A stretch of DNA of 64,000 nucleotides from Cercis canadensis (GCA_003255065.1 QAOA01007606.1:62001-126000), one strand, 5' to 3'; positions 1 to 12,117 are shown, counted from the first letter of the stretch. Numbers and translations: made by a program. Notes: a model not told the origin generated them from the letters alone.

Positions 1-581
1 TTGCTCTCCAAAATGTCTAAAACTTTTTTTTTTTTTTCTAAAACCTAAAAGTCCTATTTATACTATTGTTACAAAATCCTAATTTAATTAAGGTAAAAAT
101 CGTCACCACCTTAAGGAAAATGTCCAAATGCTGCTACTCTTGAATGAAGGTACTACTGTACTTGACTTCTGGTGGATTGAGAAGTTACGAGCGCTAAGGC
201 CCTTGTGCCTTGGCGCTGAGGCCCTTGGCCTCTGAGTATGCTGGAGAAAAACTAAGGGAGAGCTGGGGCTCTTGGTTTCAATGGTTAGGGCTCTTGGTTT
301 CAAGGGCTGGGGCCCTTGCTTTGTGACTTTGAGCGCTGAGTCTCTGAAGAATAAGAGCTAAGGCTCTAAGTCTCTGGAGTTAAGGCCCTCTCTTTACTAG
401 AACTTTGGCATTCTTTTTTGTCCAAATTCATCCATTTTACTTCAAAACATAAAATATTTCAAAATCTTCTAGGCCTACAAAAATAACATAAAAAATATAT
501 TATTTATTAATAAAAGTTCTCAAGAACACACAAAATATTAAATTACAATTATCTAAAAGTGGGTATAAAATCCACCAAGGA
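1..581 (-). mobile_element. Athila-type LTR, partial (upstream duplication unit)
   Basis: Near-identical to 12938-13520, the distal part of the right LTR of the Athila element below. It contains the minus-strand TATA-like motif (tatttata on the plus strand at 55-62) and short tandem GAGCGCT(A/G)AGGC-like blocks at about 188-370. The LTR boundary is near 581, where the sequence changes to the unit-shared flank. The rest of this LTR lies before the window. Confidence 0.75.
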
Positions 582-781
582 CTATTATTGTGTTTTGATA
601 CATAATCTTGCTCAACCAGTCCGAAGTTGTGGAACTAACTTATGATTTCAACCATTGTGAAAATATAAACAAACCAAAAACATAGTTATTCCAAGTGTCA
701 AACACCCAAATAGTTGACAAACTTCTTTGTCTAATTGGGTAAACATTACAATGTTTAAAAGTTTATTTAAAATATCTATAG
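582..781. other. Short AT-rich spacer between Athila LTR and L1 homology
   Basis: Shared with 13521-13718. No coding similarity is recognised. It may be part of the 5' region of the L1 or older flanking DNA. The short reading frames here are AT-rich noise. Confidence 0.4.
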
Positions 782-2745
782 AGCAAGTGCACCGGGAAGG
801 ATGGTTATATGGCTTTGAAGCTTGACATGAGTAAGGCAAATGATTAGGTAGAGTGGGGTTTTTTGGAGGCCATGATGAGGAAATTGGGGTTTGCCGAGAG
901 ATGGGTGAGCATCATTATGTCCTATATTTTCATGGTCTCTTATTCTGTGATTTTGAATGGCATGCAACGTGGTCTAATATTCTTCCTAGTTGAGGGTTGA
1001 GACAAGGTGACCCTCTATCCCCTATCTACTTTTGCTTTATACAAAGGGTATGAGTGCTTTATTACAAGATGCAGAGGCCCATATTGTTGTGGTAGGTGTG
1101 AAAGTTTGTAGAGAGACTCCATCGGTTTCACATTTTTTTTTTTTTTGCCGATGATAGCCTAAATTTTTTCTCGAGCTACACTGGTTGAAAGTATTGAAAT
1201 CTAGCGGATCATGATTGAATATGAACAATGCTCTAGCCAGAAAATAAATATTGAGAAATATGTTATTTTCTTTAGCCCTAACTACCGGCAACTAGATAGG
1301 GATAGCGTCATGCATATCCCAAGAATTTCTCCTGTGGCTTTTAGTGAGAAATACCTTGGCTTACCCACCATGGTTGGTAGAAATAAACATTTTTTGCTTC
1401 AACTATTAAAAGAGAGAGTTTGGAAGCAGTTGCAAGGTTGGCATAAGAAGTTACTCTTTAAGGCAGGTAAAGAGATTTTGATAAATGTTATTGCCCTTTC
1501 CATACCTACATACACTATGAGTTGTTTTAGACTCTCTAAGAGTCTTTGTCATGAGTTAAATCAACTTATGGCAAAATTCTGGTGGGGTAGCACATCAGAG
1601 GCTTCAAATATGCATTGGGTAAGTTGGGATAAGATAGCTATTATAAAAAAAGTGGCAGTTTGGGATTTAGAAACCTTGAAGATTTTAACATTTCCATGCT
1701 TGCTAAACAGGGTTGGAGATTGCTTCAAAACCCGGATTCGTTATTGGAAAAAATTCTAAAGGCTTGATACTTCCCAAGTACTAGCCTCTTAGAAGCACCT
1801 ATAGGACGTAAACCTTCTTATACATGGCGAAGCATAAGAGCTGGGTTTCCTCTGTTACAGCAGGAGCTTATCTATCGCATTAGGGATGGAGAGCATGTAG
1901 TAATAGGTAGGGACCCTTGGTTGCCAGGTGGCGAAGATAACCTTGTGCATTCTTTGATCCCAGAGGAGTTGGCCATGCTTCCCATGAAGGAGCTTTTTCT
2001 GGGTGATAGAAAAGCTTGGGATGTTGTTTTCGTGAAGTTTGTTTTCAATGAAGAAGAAACGGGGCTAATTTTTGGTATACCTCTAAGCTATAGAATCCAA
2101 AGTGATAGTGCCTATTGGAAGTTTACCAGAAATAGGATGTTCACCATAAAATCTGCTTATCAGTCTTTGGTAAAGGAGAAATGTAGTGATACTACTCCAC
2201 AGATGCTAGCGGTTTGGCATAGAGTTTGGAGCTTAAACCTTCCCAATAAGTACAAACATTTCATATGGTGCTGCTATAAGAACATCTTGCTACCACTCAA
2301 GCGTTGAACGCTCATGGATTGGAGATTCCTAATGTGTATGGCCTTTGTTTAGAACACCAAGAATCTGTTCTACATGCTTTTTTTTTGTGCACAAAGGTTT
2401 GTGAAGTTTGGGAAGCGTTAAAGCTGACTTTTCGTGTTAATTCTCTTCAGGTGGACTCTTTCTCTAGCTAGTTTCTACAAGTGGGTCATGGATGGAATGA
2501 GAGGGAATGGGCTCTTATGGTGCTTGGCGCTTACACATTATGGCAGCGGCGCAATGCAGTGAGAGTAGGAAGTTCAGCCATGCCCATACATCAAATAAGA
2601 CACACTGTCAAATCCCTGTAGGAGGAGATTAGGTGTTGTCTTAGGGTTTCACCTCATCCCTCCAGTGAGCATGTGGTGCAATGGGTCAGGCCAAAAGTAC
2701 CATTCCTAAAGGTAAATGTTGACGCTGCTCTGTCAACTGCTAGCA
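782..2745 (+). mobile_element. L1-type LINE fragment (RT, zf-RVT, start of RNase H), copy A
   Basis: A non-LTR retrotransposon ORF2 remnant read on the plus strand. The RT begins near 785 (YMALKLDMSKA), passes the catalytic FADD motif near 1144-1160 (FADDSLNFF, after a long T-run) and continues through 1211-1759 with the L1 C-terminal RT signature (PTYTMSCFRLSKSLC, FWWGS). The zf-RVT domain is at 1921-2307 (AYWKFTRNRMFTIKSAYQ). The first residues of the RNase H domain (FLKVNVDAA) occur just before 2745, where a copia LTR interrupts it. Endonuclease and 5' part are absent. Many stops and frameshifts separate the pieces, so it is dead. L1 proteins copy their own RNA at a nicked target; nothing here could do so now. 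Confidence 0.85.
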
Positions 2746-2964
2746 TGGTATAAACGTATAGAGGCTGAGGAAAAGGAGATTACTTTCTCATTATAACTTA
2801 TATACACAATATGGTTAGGGTTTACTGAGAGATCAGGAAGATAAGATAAGATTAGTTGCTATACATTTGAATGAGTCAACCTAATCTATTAGTAACAACT
2901 CATAAACAACTTGCATAATAATAGTTCTTTCACTTAATTTGAAATTCAAGAGGTTACTACACCA
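2746..2964 (-). mobile_element. Copia LTR, copy A (219 bp)
   Basis: Bounded by TGGTAT at 2746 and ACACCA at 2964, an inverted TGGT/ACCA end pair typical of LTRs. Immediately beyond it, on the minus strand, is the purine-rich tract read from plus-strand atacgcccccgcaag, the expected polypurine tract next to a 3' LTR. It therefore serves as the 3' LTR of the minus-strand copia element. It sits inside the RNase H region of the L1. Confidence 0.75.
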
Positions 2965-5900
2965 ATACGCCCCCGCAAGATGGTGGATGACTGAACGACA
3001 CCAATCTTGTTTTTGAGAAAGAGATGTTGTGGCCCTGAAAGTGGTTTGGTGAGTAAGTCTGCAAGTTGGTGACTAGATGGAACATGAGAAACCCGTTATG
3101 AACCATTAGCCACTAAATCACGAACAAAATGATAATCTATGGCAAGATGTTTCATCCAAGAATGGAAAACTAGATTGGCACAGAGATAGGTAGCACCAAT
3201 ATTGTCTAAGAAAATGTGTGGAGATTGTGGCAATGAAGTCCCATTTCCTATAAAAGTTGTTTGAGCCATAGTAGTTCAGAAGAAGTAGAAGCAATAGTTC
3301 TATATTCAGCCTCTGTCGAAGATCTAGCAACAAAAGATTGCTTATGTGTAGCCCAAGACACAGGGTTGGAACCAAGATAGGCAATGTAAGCCCCAGTTGA
3401 TTTTCTGTCAACATGATCACTAGCCCAATCCGCATCACAGTAAACAATGAAAGGAAAAGATTTGTCCTTCTGAAGGTAAAGATCATGATCAATTGTTGAT
3501 TTTAAATATTGAAGGACACGTTTGAGTGCTTGAAAGTGATGGTCCTAAGGAACTTGCATGTGTTAAGCAAATTTGTTAATAGAGAAGCTGATGTCGAGGC
3601 GAGTAAGAGCAAGATACTGCAAGGAACCAACAAGACACCGATACAACTTATTGTCACAAGAGGAGCCATCTGCCAGTGGAGCAAGAAATCAAGTGGTGGT
3701 CGTAGTAGTGTTCACGGGACATGCACCCTGCATGGACGCTTTGTCCAATAAGTCATGCACATATTTATGTTGTGTAAGGAAGAGACCAACAGAGGTGGGG
3801 ATAATTTCAACACCAAGAAAGTAACTGGGACAACCAAGATCTTTGAGAGAAAATTGTTGAGAAAGAGCTTGTTGAAATGTCTTGAGAAAAATGGGATTAT
3901 TGCTCATCAATAGTAAGTCATCAACATAAACAAGTAAGTAGGCTACTGTATTATCCTTCTTGTAAACAAAGAGAGAAGTGTCACACTTGGAGTTAGTATC
4001 ATACCATGCACGAGGTGCCTGTTTAAGGCCATAAAGGGCCTTGCGCAATTTACAGACATGATTGGGGAATGTTGGATGTTTAAAGCCTAGAGGTTGGGCC
4101 ACGTAGACTTCTTCAGTAAGAGTACCATGCAGGAAGGCATTGTTGACATCCATTTGACACATGCGCCAACCATGAGAAATAGAAAGACATAGAACAATTT
4201 TGATTGTTTGAGGATGAACTACTGGACTGAAAGTATCTTGAAAATCAAGACCAGGACGCTGATGAAAGCCCTTGGCGACTAGCCTTGCCTTGTACCATGC
4301 AATAGTACCATTCGGATTTCTCTTGAGACAAAAAAACCCATTTGTTGCCAACAATGTTGTAAGACGAGTAAGAGGGAACAAGATCTTAAGGCTCTGTTTG
4401 AGAGTTTTTTTGGAGGGGAGAGGAGAGGAGAGGAGAGGAAAGGGAGGGAAAGGAAGGGAAAGGAAAGGGAGGGGTTTTCCTCTCCTTTGTTTGGATGATT
4501 AAAATGAGGAAAAGGAAAGGAAAGGGAAGGAAATGTCTTATTGTAAAATATTTTTACTAGTTTACCCTTTATTATCTTTTCACTCTTTTTTTCTAATTCA
4601 ATTTTTTAATTATAAATGTAATTATTATTTATTTATTAAAAAATAAAAATTGACAATAACCGAATTCATACTCTAATTAAGTACATTTTCATAAAAAAGT
4701 AAAATTTCATAAATATTAAATTATTAATATATAATATACACTTATTGCTTCTAATGAGTCATAAAAAAATTAATATACTATATATTTTCAAAAAGAAAAT
4801 AAACTGTGCATCTGAAAAATTATGCAAATTCTATTGCTTTATGGGTTGCAATTAATTAAATTAGAGTGATGATAAAAGGGATTATTTATAAATTTTTTCA
4901 TTAGATGGATATAATTAAAAATTTTAATTAGAAATATAAAAGAATTACAATTTAAACATAAAACTTCAACTTTTTTGCTTTCTTTTCTTATCCAACAATT
5001 CAATGGTGGTAGACAGTATGGGTAAATTAGTAAATTAATTCTCTACCCCTCCAAACCCCCCAATTTGGGGGGTTGAAATTTGTGAATGAAAAAAGGAGTG
5101 CAAGGGTCAAAGTTTAACCCTTGGTCTCCTTCCCCTTTCAAACTTAAAACTCCCAAACAAGGAAGTGGACTCTCTCATTCCTCTCCTCTCCTCTCCTCTC
5201 CTCTCCTTTCCCCTCCAAAAGAACTCCCAAACATACCCTAAGTGGCATTTTTAAGAAGACTTGAATTCATCTAACATGGCTTGCTTCCATTTTGGAGACT
5301 TGATAGCTTGAGAAACATATGTACGTTCAACTGAAGAAGGTAAAGGATATTTGAGAACAATAAAGGCCTTTTCCGGTTTAGAAATGTCATTCTTTGGCAG
5401 AGTGACCATGGGATGAATGGAGGTAGAAGGAGGAACATTACCTGAGGTTCCAGCATGGATAGCAAGAGGACTCGGTTCTGCAACAGGAGTGAATAAGGCA
5501 TCTATTTGAGAAGGAGACCCTGAGGAAGTGGTGCAAGGTACGGGGACATGATTATGAGAAGAAGGAGTGGGGTCAAGAGAGGGGTGGGGCAGAATGAGAG
5601 AAGAGTTGGAGTGGTATGGGACATTGGTGTTGAGAGAAGAATCAAGAGAAGAAAGTAAATCCTTGGACACTGAGAGAGAAGAGTTTGATGGGGAATGAAA
5701 CTAAGGATAACGAAAAACATTTTCTACAAACTCAATATGCCTACTGGGATAAATATGATTTATGAGTGGATTAAAACAAAGATAAGCACTTTAAGAAGAA
5801 GACTATCCAAGGAAAATGCAAGGAGATGAGCATTGATCTAGTTTGGACTTGGAGTAAGGTTTAAGCCAAGGGAAACACAAGAAGCCAAACATGAGAAGCT

Positions 5901-6140
5901 TAGAATAATTAGGAAAGAAACCAAAAAGAGTAGTATGGGGCGTGGACATATGAAGGAGAGGGGTAGGCATCCTATTAATCAAATAGGCGGCCGTTTGAAG
6001 GGCATAGGACCAAAAGTGAAAGGGCGGGGAAGCTTGATAAAGCATGCACCTAGCTATTTCAACTAAGTGACGATGACGGCGTTCAGAAACACTATTATGC
6101 TCAGGGGTATGAGGGGGAGTGGTGTAATGAAAGATGCCAT
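2965..6140 (-). pseudogene. Copia pol remnant, Ale/Retrofit-like, copy A (RNase H, RT, part of integrase)
   Basis: Minus-strand pol of a Ty1/copia element. RNase H lies at about 3118-3490 (broken into several frames), RT at 3689-4381 with the catalytic YVDD (LLVYVDDLLL), and the linker HPMVTLPKNDISKPEKA plus the start of RT at 5251-5670. Part of integrase follows up to 6140. A MITE splits RT at 4390-5238. Compared with copy B an 11-codon in-frame segment of RT (33 bp, equivalent to LKSFLLGFDFT) is missing near 3998. Gag, protease and the front of integrase are absent because the duplication junction cuts at 6140. It is not functional. Confidence 0.85.
4390..5238. mobile_element. PIF/Harbinger (Tourist-like) MITE, 849 bp, TSD TAA
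   Basis: Its ends are imperfect inverted repeats: the left starts GGCTCTGTTTGAGAGTTTTT, and the right end read in reverse starts GGGTATGTTTGGGAGTTCTT. Both continue into GGAGGGGA(G/A)AGG-type tracts, so the inverted homology exceeds 35 bp. TAA flanks both sides (4387-4389 and 5239-5241). The duplicate copia at about 17345-17355 has a single uninterrupted TAA (aagatcctaagtggc), which is the empty site. GG(G/C)nnTGTTTGG ends with a TWA duplication are the hallmark of Tourist/Harbinger elements. The interior is AT-rich and non-coding. Confidence 0.88.
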
Positions 6141-6998
6141 TGAACTAGACATACAAATCTTTTTCCAATCTCATTGTAATTAAGTTATCAACTAATTGAT
6201 AATCAGACAATTAGAAGCATGAAGATCATAAATAAACACTCAAGTAGAAAAGATAAAATCATAAATTAATTTTAAAAAGAATTACAACCGTTCATAGTTC
6301 GGTTACATCGTAACCCTAAAAAAAAATTAGTTCATGACTATGAAATAAAACATAATTGAAGAAATTCTAGACATAGATGAAAAAGAAAGATAATAAAAAC
6401 TCAATATAGATCCAAGAATAGTTGCTGCTAATCCTTCTCACCAAGCTTTGTCTTGCCTCTTCTTTGCTCCCCAAAAAGTCTAAAAGATCTTCTTTTTTTT
6501 TTTTTCTAAAACCTAAAAGTTGTATTTATACTATTGTTACAAAATTCTAATTTAATTAAGGTAAAAATTGTCACCGCCTTAAGGAAAATGTCAAGGCACT
6601 GCTGCTCTTGAATGAGGGCGTTTATTGTGCTTGACTTCTGGTGGATTGAGAAGTTATGGACGCCCTTGGCCTCTGACTACTCTGGAGAAAAACTAAGGGA
6701 TAGTTGGGGCTCTTGGTTGCAAGGGCTGGGCCATTGCTTTGTGACTTTGAGCGCTGAGGCTCTAAAGAATGAGAGTTGAGGCTCTAAGTCTCTAGAGCTG
6801 AGGCCCTCTCTTTACGGGAACTGTGGCATTCTTTTTCCTCTAAATTCATCTTTTACTTTAAAACATAAAATATTTCCAAATCTTCTAGGCCTACAAAAAT
6901 AACACAAAAAATATATTATTTATTAATAAAACTTCTCAAGAACACACAAAATATTAAGTTAAAATTATCTAAAGAGTGGGTATAAAATTCACTTAACA
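6141..6998 (-). mobile_element. Athila element 1, 3' LTR (truncated)
   Basis: Matches 12608-13520 of the right LTR. The plus-strand end ...CACTTAACA at 6998 is the LTR start TGTTAAGTG on the minus strand. A TATA-like motif (tatttata) is at 6523-6530. The first roughly 485 bp are missing because of the duplication junction at 6140/6141. Compared with the right LTR it also lacks a GCGCTGAGGCCCTTG-type internal repeat block near 6660. Confidence 0.8.
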
Positions 6999-9689
6999 AA
7001 TACCCTCAAACTTAACATTTTGCTTGTCCTCAAGCAAAGAAAAAGAAAAATTAAACTCTACTTAGAAACAAACTATAGAGTGAAAATTTTATCTACTAAC
7101 CATACAGGCCTAAAAAATCTCAATTAAGCACAGCTTTAGGAAAATTTAAGATATCATGAGAGTATATAATGTCAACCCAAAAGGTAATCTCTTCTACCAA
7201 AATTTCCTCTCTGTGTAAATATAGCCCTTTCTTACCATACTCTCTACATTTAAATCATATTATGCAAACAAGCTCACATATAATAATCTCTTATTTAAAA
7301 ATTTAGAATCCCATAGGCTTGTAATGTATGGTTGGGGTAAGGGTAAGATAATAGGTAAAAATGTGTCTTAGCTCACCCATCACATAATTTCAGTTTAGAG
7401 CAAATGTCAAGAGCACCCATTTTTTTTTTCTTCTAATAACCCTAAACTTGTTATCATCTTCACTTTGCCATCCACCAATAAAATTTAATATATATATATA
7501 CATCTCATACTTTATGCTTTTAAGACATTTTTTTTTTTCTTTTCATTGCAAATTTTTTCTTTTCCAAGCAGGGAAGTAGCACTTCATTTTTCATTTCTTT
7601 GGTGGCAATTGCATTGATATTTTTCTTCGTTTTCTCCACCCATCTTCCATAATATTCCTTAGCTCTAGATGCTCTTAAAAATTGAAAATGTGCTTTAAGA
7701 TGAGAGGTACAAGTAAAGAGATACATCCAATGGCTAGGAGCAATGTAGGTGACAAAGAAAAAGGCTAATTTGAGCTCAATGGGGTATGCTAGAGATAAAA
7801 TATCACAAAAAGGCTCAAACTAAACAAAATGACCTAAATCATATCCCTAATGTTGCGCAGCCTAGAATTTCGCCTCGACTAACAATTAAGCAAGTTCTAG
7901 CATTATGTGAGACTTTGAAATGGCTAAGTTCACATAATCATCTCTAAACATGCAAATTTCAGTAAACAAGGCTATGTGCTCAGTGATTCAAGAAATTTTA
8001 GTTAAACAAGAGTTAACACAAAAGGTAATAAAAAACACGCACAAAATCCATCAGTTTTCTAAAGCTGTAATCAATGAAAATCAACAAATATCCTCAGCCC
8101 AAGGTTTTCAATCAAAACTACTTTACAAACTAAAGAAAACAAATAACTAAACTTAAAAACTTCCTAGAAAAGCATTAAAGATACCCATAATTGAAGTTAA
8201 ATTCTCATGAAATAATTCTCCACCCCCAAACTTAAAGGAAACATTGTAAAGCAAAGAAGAAAAAGATAGTAAGATTTCCCTAAAATGGAGACGGATCACT
8301 CTGCGTCATCACCATCCTGTGAAACTACTGAGGGGCACACCTTTGGAGAATTTGTGGGCACACTTCAACTAACTCAATGCTAAGCTCAAATGAGCATAAA
8401 AGCTGCCCAAAATCCTTGAAAGAATTGGGCACTTGGCATTTCCGAAAGATAAGCTTCATTTGGGCATGCAAGCTACCTTAGATTAGCCACTATGTACACA
8501 CAAAGAATGTGGGCACTTTGAAGAAAGCCAAATGTCTAGCACCAACTCAATAGGAATTCACCTCCAATTGGCCAAAAAGCTTCCCAATCATGAGCAAGGC
8601 ACTAGAAAGGATGAAATGAAACACCAAAAGTCCATGGGTAACAATGGGTCCTTACCATAGTAAAGGTGGAGTGAGAAAACAAAATGCCCATGGGTGCTTG
8701 GTGGGAGGTTCGGTTTTGCCTCTTAGATGCCTTCCTTGTGTGTTTGAGAATGTCACTTGAAGGAATTTGAGTGATGAATGGACGGGTAGAGGATTTTGAG
8801 AGATGTTGATTGATGTGGGTTTTTGTTTTGGAGAAGGAAATTTGATAAAACTAAGAGGTGAGGGGCGGTTTGGGTTCTTGAGATGGTGTTTTTGATAGCT
8901 TGAAGGAAGTGTGGTAATGGGAAGCAATGGGTTGTTGCTTGCAAGAGGGATGGAGAAGGAAATCAAGAGTGCGTATGAATGGAAACCAAGAGTGAAAGCA
9001 AGAGGAAGAAGGAGACCAATTGGGATGACCGAATGGGAGAAGGAATAGGTATACCCAAGATGCACGTTTTGCTTAGGTGTGGGTATATGACTTATTATTT
9101 TTTAAATGGAGCAAGGGCTGGTGCGCTAATTTGAAGGAGCTGTGGTGCTTCCTTGTTGTGGTGTGGGCACTATAGCGCTTCGCACACAGCGCTGCGGTTG
9201 CTATACCGTGCTTGCCATAGGCGCTGCGGCTCTTGGCTCTTTGGACTATGTGTAGCATCTCCACCATATTTTTTTAACACAAAACACCCAGTGACAAATT
9301 CCAAAATTTTAATTTTTTCCCTGCAAAAAGAAAAATTGAACTATTAAAAAGAAATTAATAACTAGAATTAACAAGCAAAATTAAAGATATAAAACCAAAT
9401 AAAATGAAATAAAAAAAGGCTAAAAACTTTTGGGCTACCTCCCAAGAAGCGCTTAATTTATAGTCTTCAGCCGAACTATCTCTATAATAAATCAACCATG
9501 ATCAAAAAGGGTGGTGGAAGATGTTTGGAACTTTACTCCACCATTACTATATCCCTTGAGTTGTTTTCCATGCAATTGTAGTCTCCATACCTTGTTTACA
9601 TCTTCATAGCAAGAAAATTTACTAAGGTGCTCCAAAAGTATATTTTTGAATGATGGCTTCTTTTTCTTTCTTTTCTTATGAGGCTCTAC
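6999..9689 (-). mobile_element. Athila element 1, non-coding 3' interior and polypurine tract
   Basis: Next to the LTR, plus-strand aaataccctcaaact (about 6998-7012) is the reverse of AGTTTGAGGGTATTT, the polypurine tract. The rest matches, in reverse, the 3' region of Athila element 2: the gtcgaggcgaaattctag motif (plus-strand about 7862-7880) corresponds to about 60457-60476, and 9421-9480 corresponds to about 57325-57375. No RT, RNase H, integrase or second ORF is seen. An open frame at 8652-9065 (minus) lies in the leader-like region and shows no domain; I do not call it a gene. Confidence 0.7.
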
Positions 9690-11979
9690 TCAAGGTGAGG
9701 AACTAGCTCCTTGATTCTTGGAAATTTTCTTGTCATTAGACTCTAAATCATATGGCTTTTCCTTATTAGACGTCCCCATAGTGTGAGCTTCAATTGGGTC
9801 CTGCATGGAAATCACTTGAGTCACTTCTTTGGTGCTTCCATCTATAGTGTCAATTTTAAAGCATATATTTACTTCATTTGGGTGCTTTATTTCCTTGAAC
9901 ACTTTGAAAGACACTTGATCACCTTGCACTCTTATAGTGAGTTGCCCTTTATGCACATCAATGAAAGCCTTCCCAGTTGCCAAGAATGGACAACCAAGAA
10001 TGATAGGAATTTCTTGGTCCCCCTCCATATCCAGTACAATGATTGGGAATATAAACTTGTCCACTTTCACTAACACATCCTTAAGAATTCCCCTTGAATA
10101 CTTAATCGATCTATCTGCCAATTTCAAGGAGATGGAAGTTGGTTTAACTTCTCCTAAACCCAGTTTCCTAAAAACAAAGAGATGCATTAGATTTATGCTT
10201 GCACCAAGGTCACATAAAGCTTTATCAAAGAAATAATGTCCTATAGTGCAAGGAATAGCAAAACTCCCTGGATATTTGAGTTTATGAGGCAACTTCTTTT
10301 GCAAGATGGCACTACACTCCTTAGTAAGTACAACGGTCTCAAATTCTTCCAACTTTCTTTTGTTAGACATAATGTATTTCATGAACTTGACATAGCTGGG
10401 CATTTGCTCTAAAGCATCCACAAATGGAATGTTAATGTGCAGCTTCTTAAACACCTCCAAAAATTAGAGAATTGATTCTCCAGCTTCTTCTTTCGGAACC
10501 TATGAGGGAAAGGAAGAGGTGGAACATAAGGCGAAGGATTATCTGGAAATAACTTAGATGTCTTCTCCACGTATTTCTTAAGTGGTTCCATTGGAGTGTC
10601 TTCCTTTGTCTCAGGCTCAACTAGCTTAATGGGCACCTTCTTTGCAACTTCAGATGGTTCATCTAAGGTCTTCCCACTACGAAGAGTTATAGCCATGACA
10701 TGCTCTTTAGGATTCACCTCTGTATTGCTAGGCAAATACCCATGTTGTCTGGTATTAAGTATGCTAAAGAGTTGACTCACTTGTTCTTCCAGGTTGCAGA
10801 CGGAGGCATCAGTTCTTTCCATAAACTGACTTATGTTGATAGTCAATTAGGCAATGACATCCTCCAAGGAAACCTTAGGTGGTGGTGTTTGAGCTTGCAT
10901 TGGTGCTTCAATAGAATTCTGATTGTTTCTTTATGAAAAATTCGGGTGATTTCTCCATCCCAGATTGTATAAGTTGGAGTAAGGATTATCTTTCCTGCTT
11001 AGGTTTCCCACTAAGTGTGCTTCGTCTGTCTCAGATGGAGAGAATGGGTTGCCAACTTGGCAATCTGTACTAGCATGAGGTCCACCACAACGGTTACAAA
11101 TTTCAGGAAGAGAATGGATGACATTGACATTCATAGAGGTCAACTGCTTAAAGATGGAATCCATTTTAGCAGACGAAGAAGTAAGGATATCAACCACATG
11201 AACCCCAAGTACCTCTCAGTAGGCCATTGATAGGCATTAGTAGTCATCTCCTCTAACAATTCATTAGCATCTTCATATGTTTTTCTCGTTAAGGACCAAC
11301 CTACAGCTACATCAACTAGTGTCTTGGTTGAACTTATTAACCTATTGTAGAAGGTTTGTAGTCACAACCAATCAGGAAGTCCATGATGGAGGCATATGCA
11401 AAGTAGTTCTTTATACATTTCCCAAGCTTCCTGAAGTGACTCCATGTCTTGTTGACTAAAAGTAATGATATCATTCCTCATCTTGACAGTCTTAGCAAGT
11501 GAAAAGAATTTGGCTAATAATTTTTGTGCCAAGATATCCTAAGTAGTGATGGTTCCCATGGGCAAAGACTGCAACCAAGACTTGGCTTTATCCCTTAGTG
11601 AGAATGGGAAAAGCCAACGTCGAACAACATCATCAGAAGCACCATTATGCTTGTATGTATCACAAATCTCCAAGAAACCAGCAATGTGAGCATGTGGGTC
11701 TTCACTAGCTAATCCACTAAATTGGGCCGACTGAACCATATGAATAACTATAGGCTTTATCTCAAAGGTGTTAGCATGAATTGCAGGTCACCTTATACTA
11801 GAGGTGGTATCAGTGACTAGAGGAATAGCATAGTCACGTAAGGAGTTCAAAGGATTTCCTTCTGCCATTGTGTCTATTAAAAATCTGGTCGATTCTATCT
11901 TTTCTTTTATGTTCTTTCGACAAGTCTTCTCTATCTCAGAATCAAATGGGAGTAAAGAGTTGCTTCTAGCTTTTCTCAT
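9690..11979 (-). pseudogene. Athila element 1 gag-protease remnant
   Basis: Minus strand. Gag starts at 11979 (MRKARSNSLLPFDSEIEK, the same start as element 2). It carries the gag core at 11539-11739 ([23 protein letters not shown]) and a CX2CX3HX4C zinc knuckle at about 11070-11110 (CNRCGGPHASTDC). The pre-protease linker is at 10409-10846 and the aspartic protease at 9690-10460, with the DLGAS active-site motif followed by INLM and later the ILGCPFLATG flap-like segment. Several in-frame stops and frameshifts break gag. Downstream, where RT should begin, the sequence passes almost directly to the post-integrase region, so pol is deleted. The element could only have moved with help from another Athila. 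Confidence 0.85.
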
Positions 11980-12099
11980 ACACCAAAAGAAAATCTCCTT
12001 AAAGTGTAGGCAAAAAGAAATATTAGAATAATTAAGAATGAAAATAAACTATCAGATTAACATATGAATTACTAAGTATCAATATTAATAAGCAATTAA

Positions 12100-12117
12100 T
12101 CCCCAGCAACGGCGCCA
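12100..12117 (-). promoter_or_regulatory. Athila element 1 primer-binding site
   Basis: On the minus strand it reads TGGCGCCGTTGCTGGGGA, the tRNA-Asp-type primer-binding site usual for Athila elements. It lies 6 bp inside the 5' LTR end and has the same sequence and spacing as in element 2. Confidence 0.85.

Larger units (their letters stand above)
1..6140. repeat. Tandem duplication, end of upstream unit (copy A)
   Basis: This stretch matches 12938-18253 in the same orientation throughout: Athila LTR tail, L1 fragment, copia LTR, copia RNase H, RT and integrase. Differences are scattered substitutions, a MITE present only here (4390-5238) and a 33-bp deletion near 3998. At 6140/6141 copia integrase sequence stops abruptly and Athila LTR sequence begins, at the point equivalent to about 12608 in the right-hand LTR. 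This is the junction expected of a tandem duplication whose unit is 6141-18253. The join shows essentially no microhomology. The upstream unit starts before the window. Confidence 0.85.

Noticed and set aside
8652..9065. 137-residue open frame on the minus strand
   Set aside because: It lies in the Athila non-coding leader-like region, has a low-complexity Pro/Ser/Leu composition and matches no domain.
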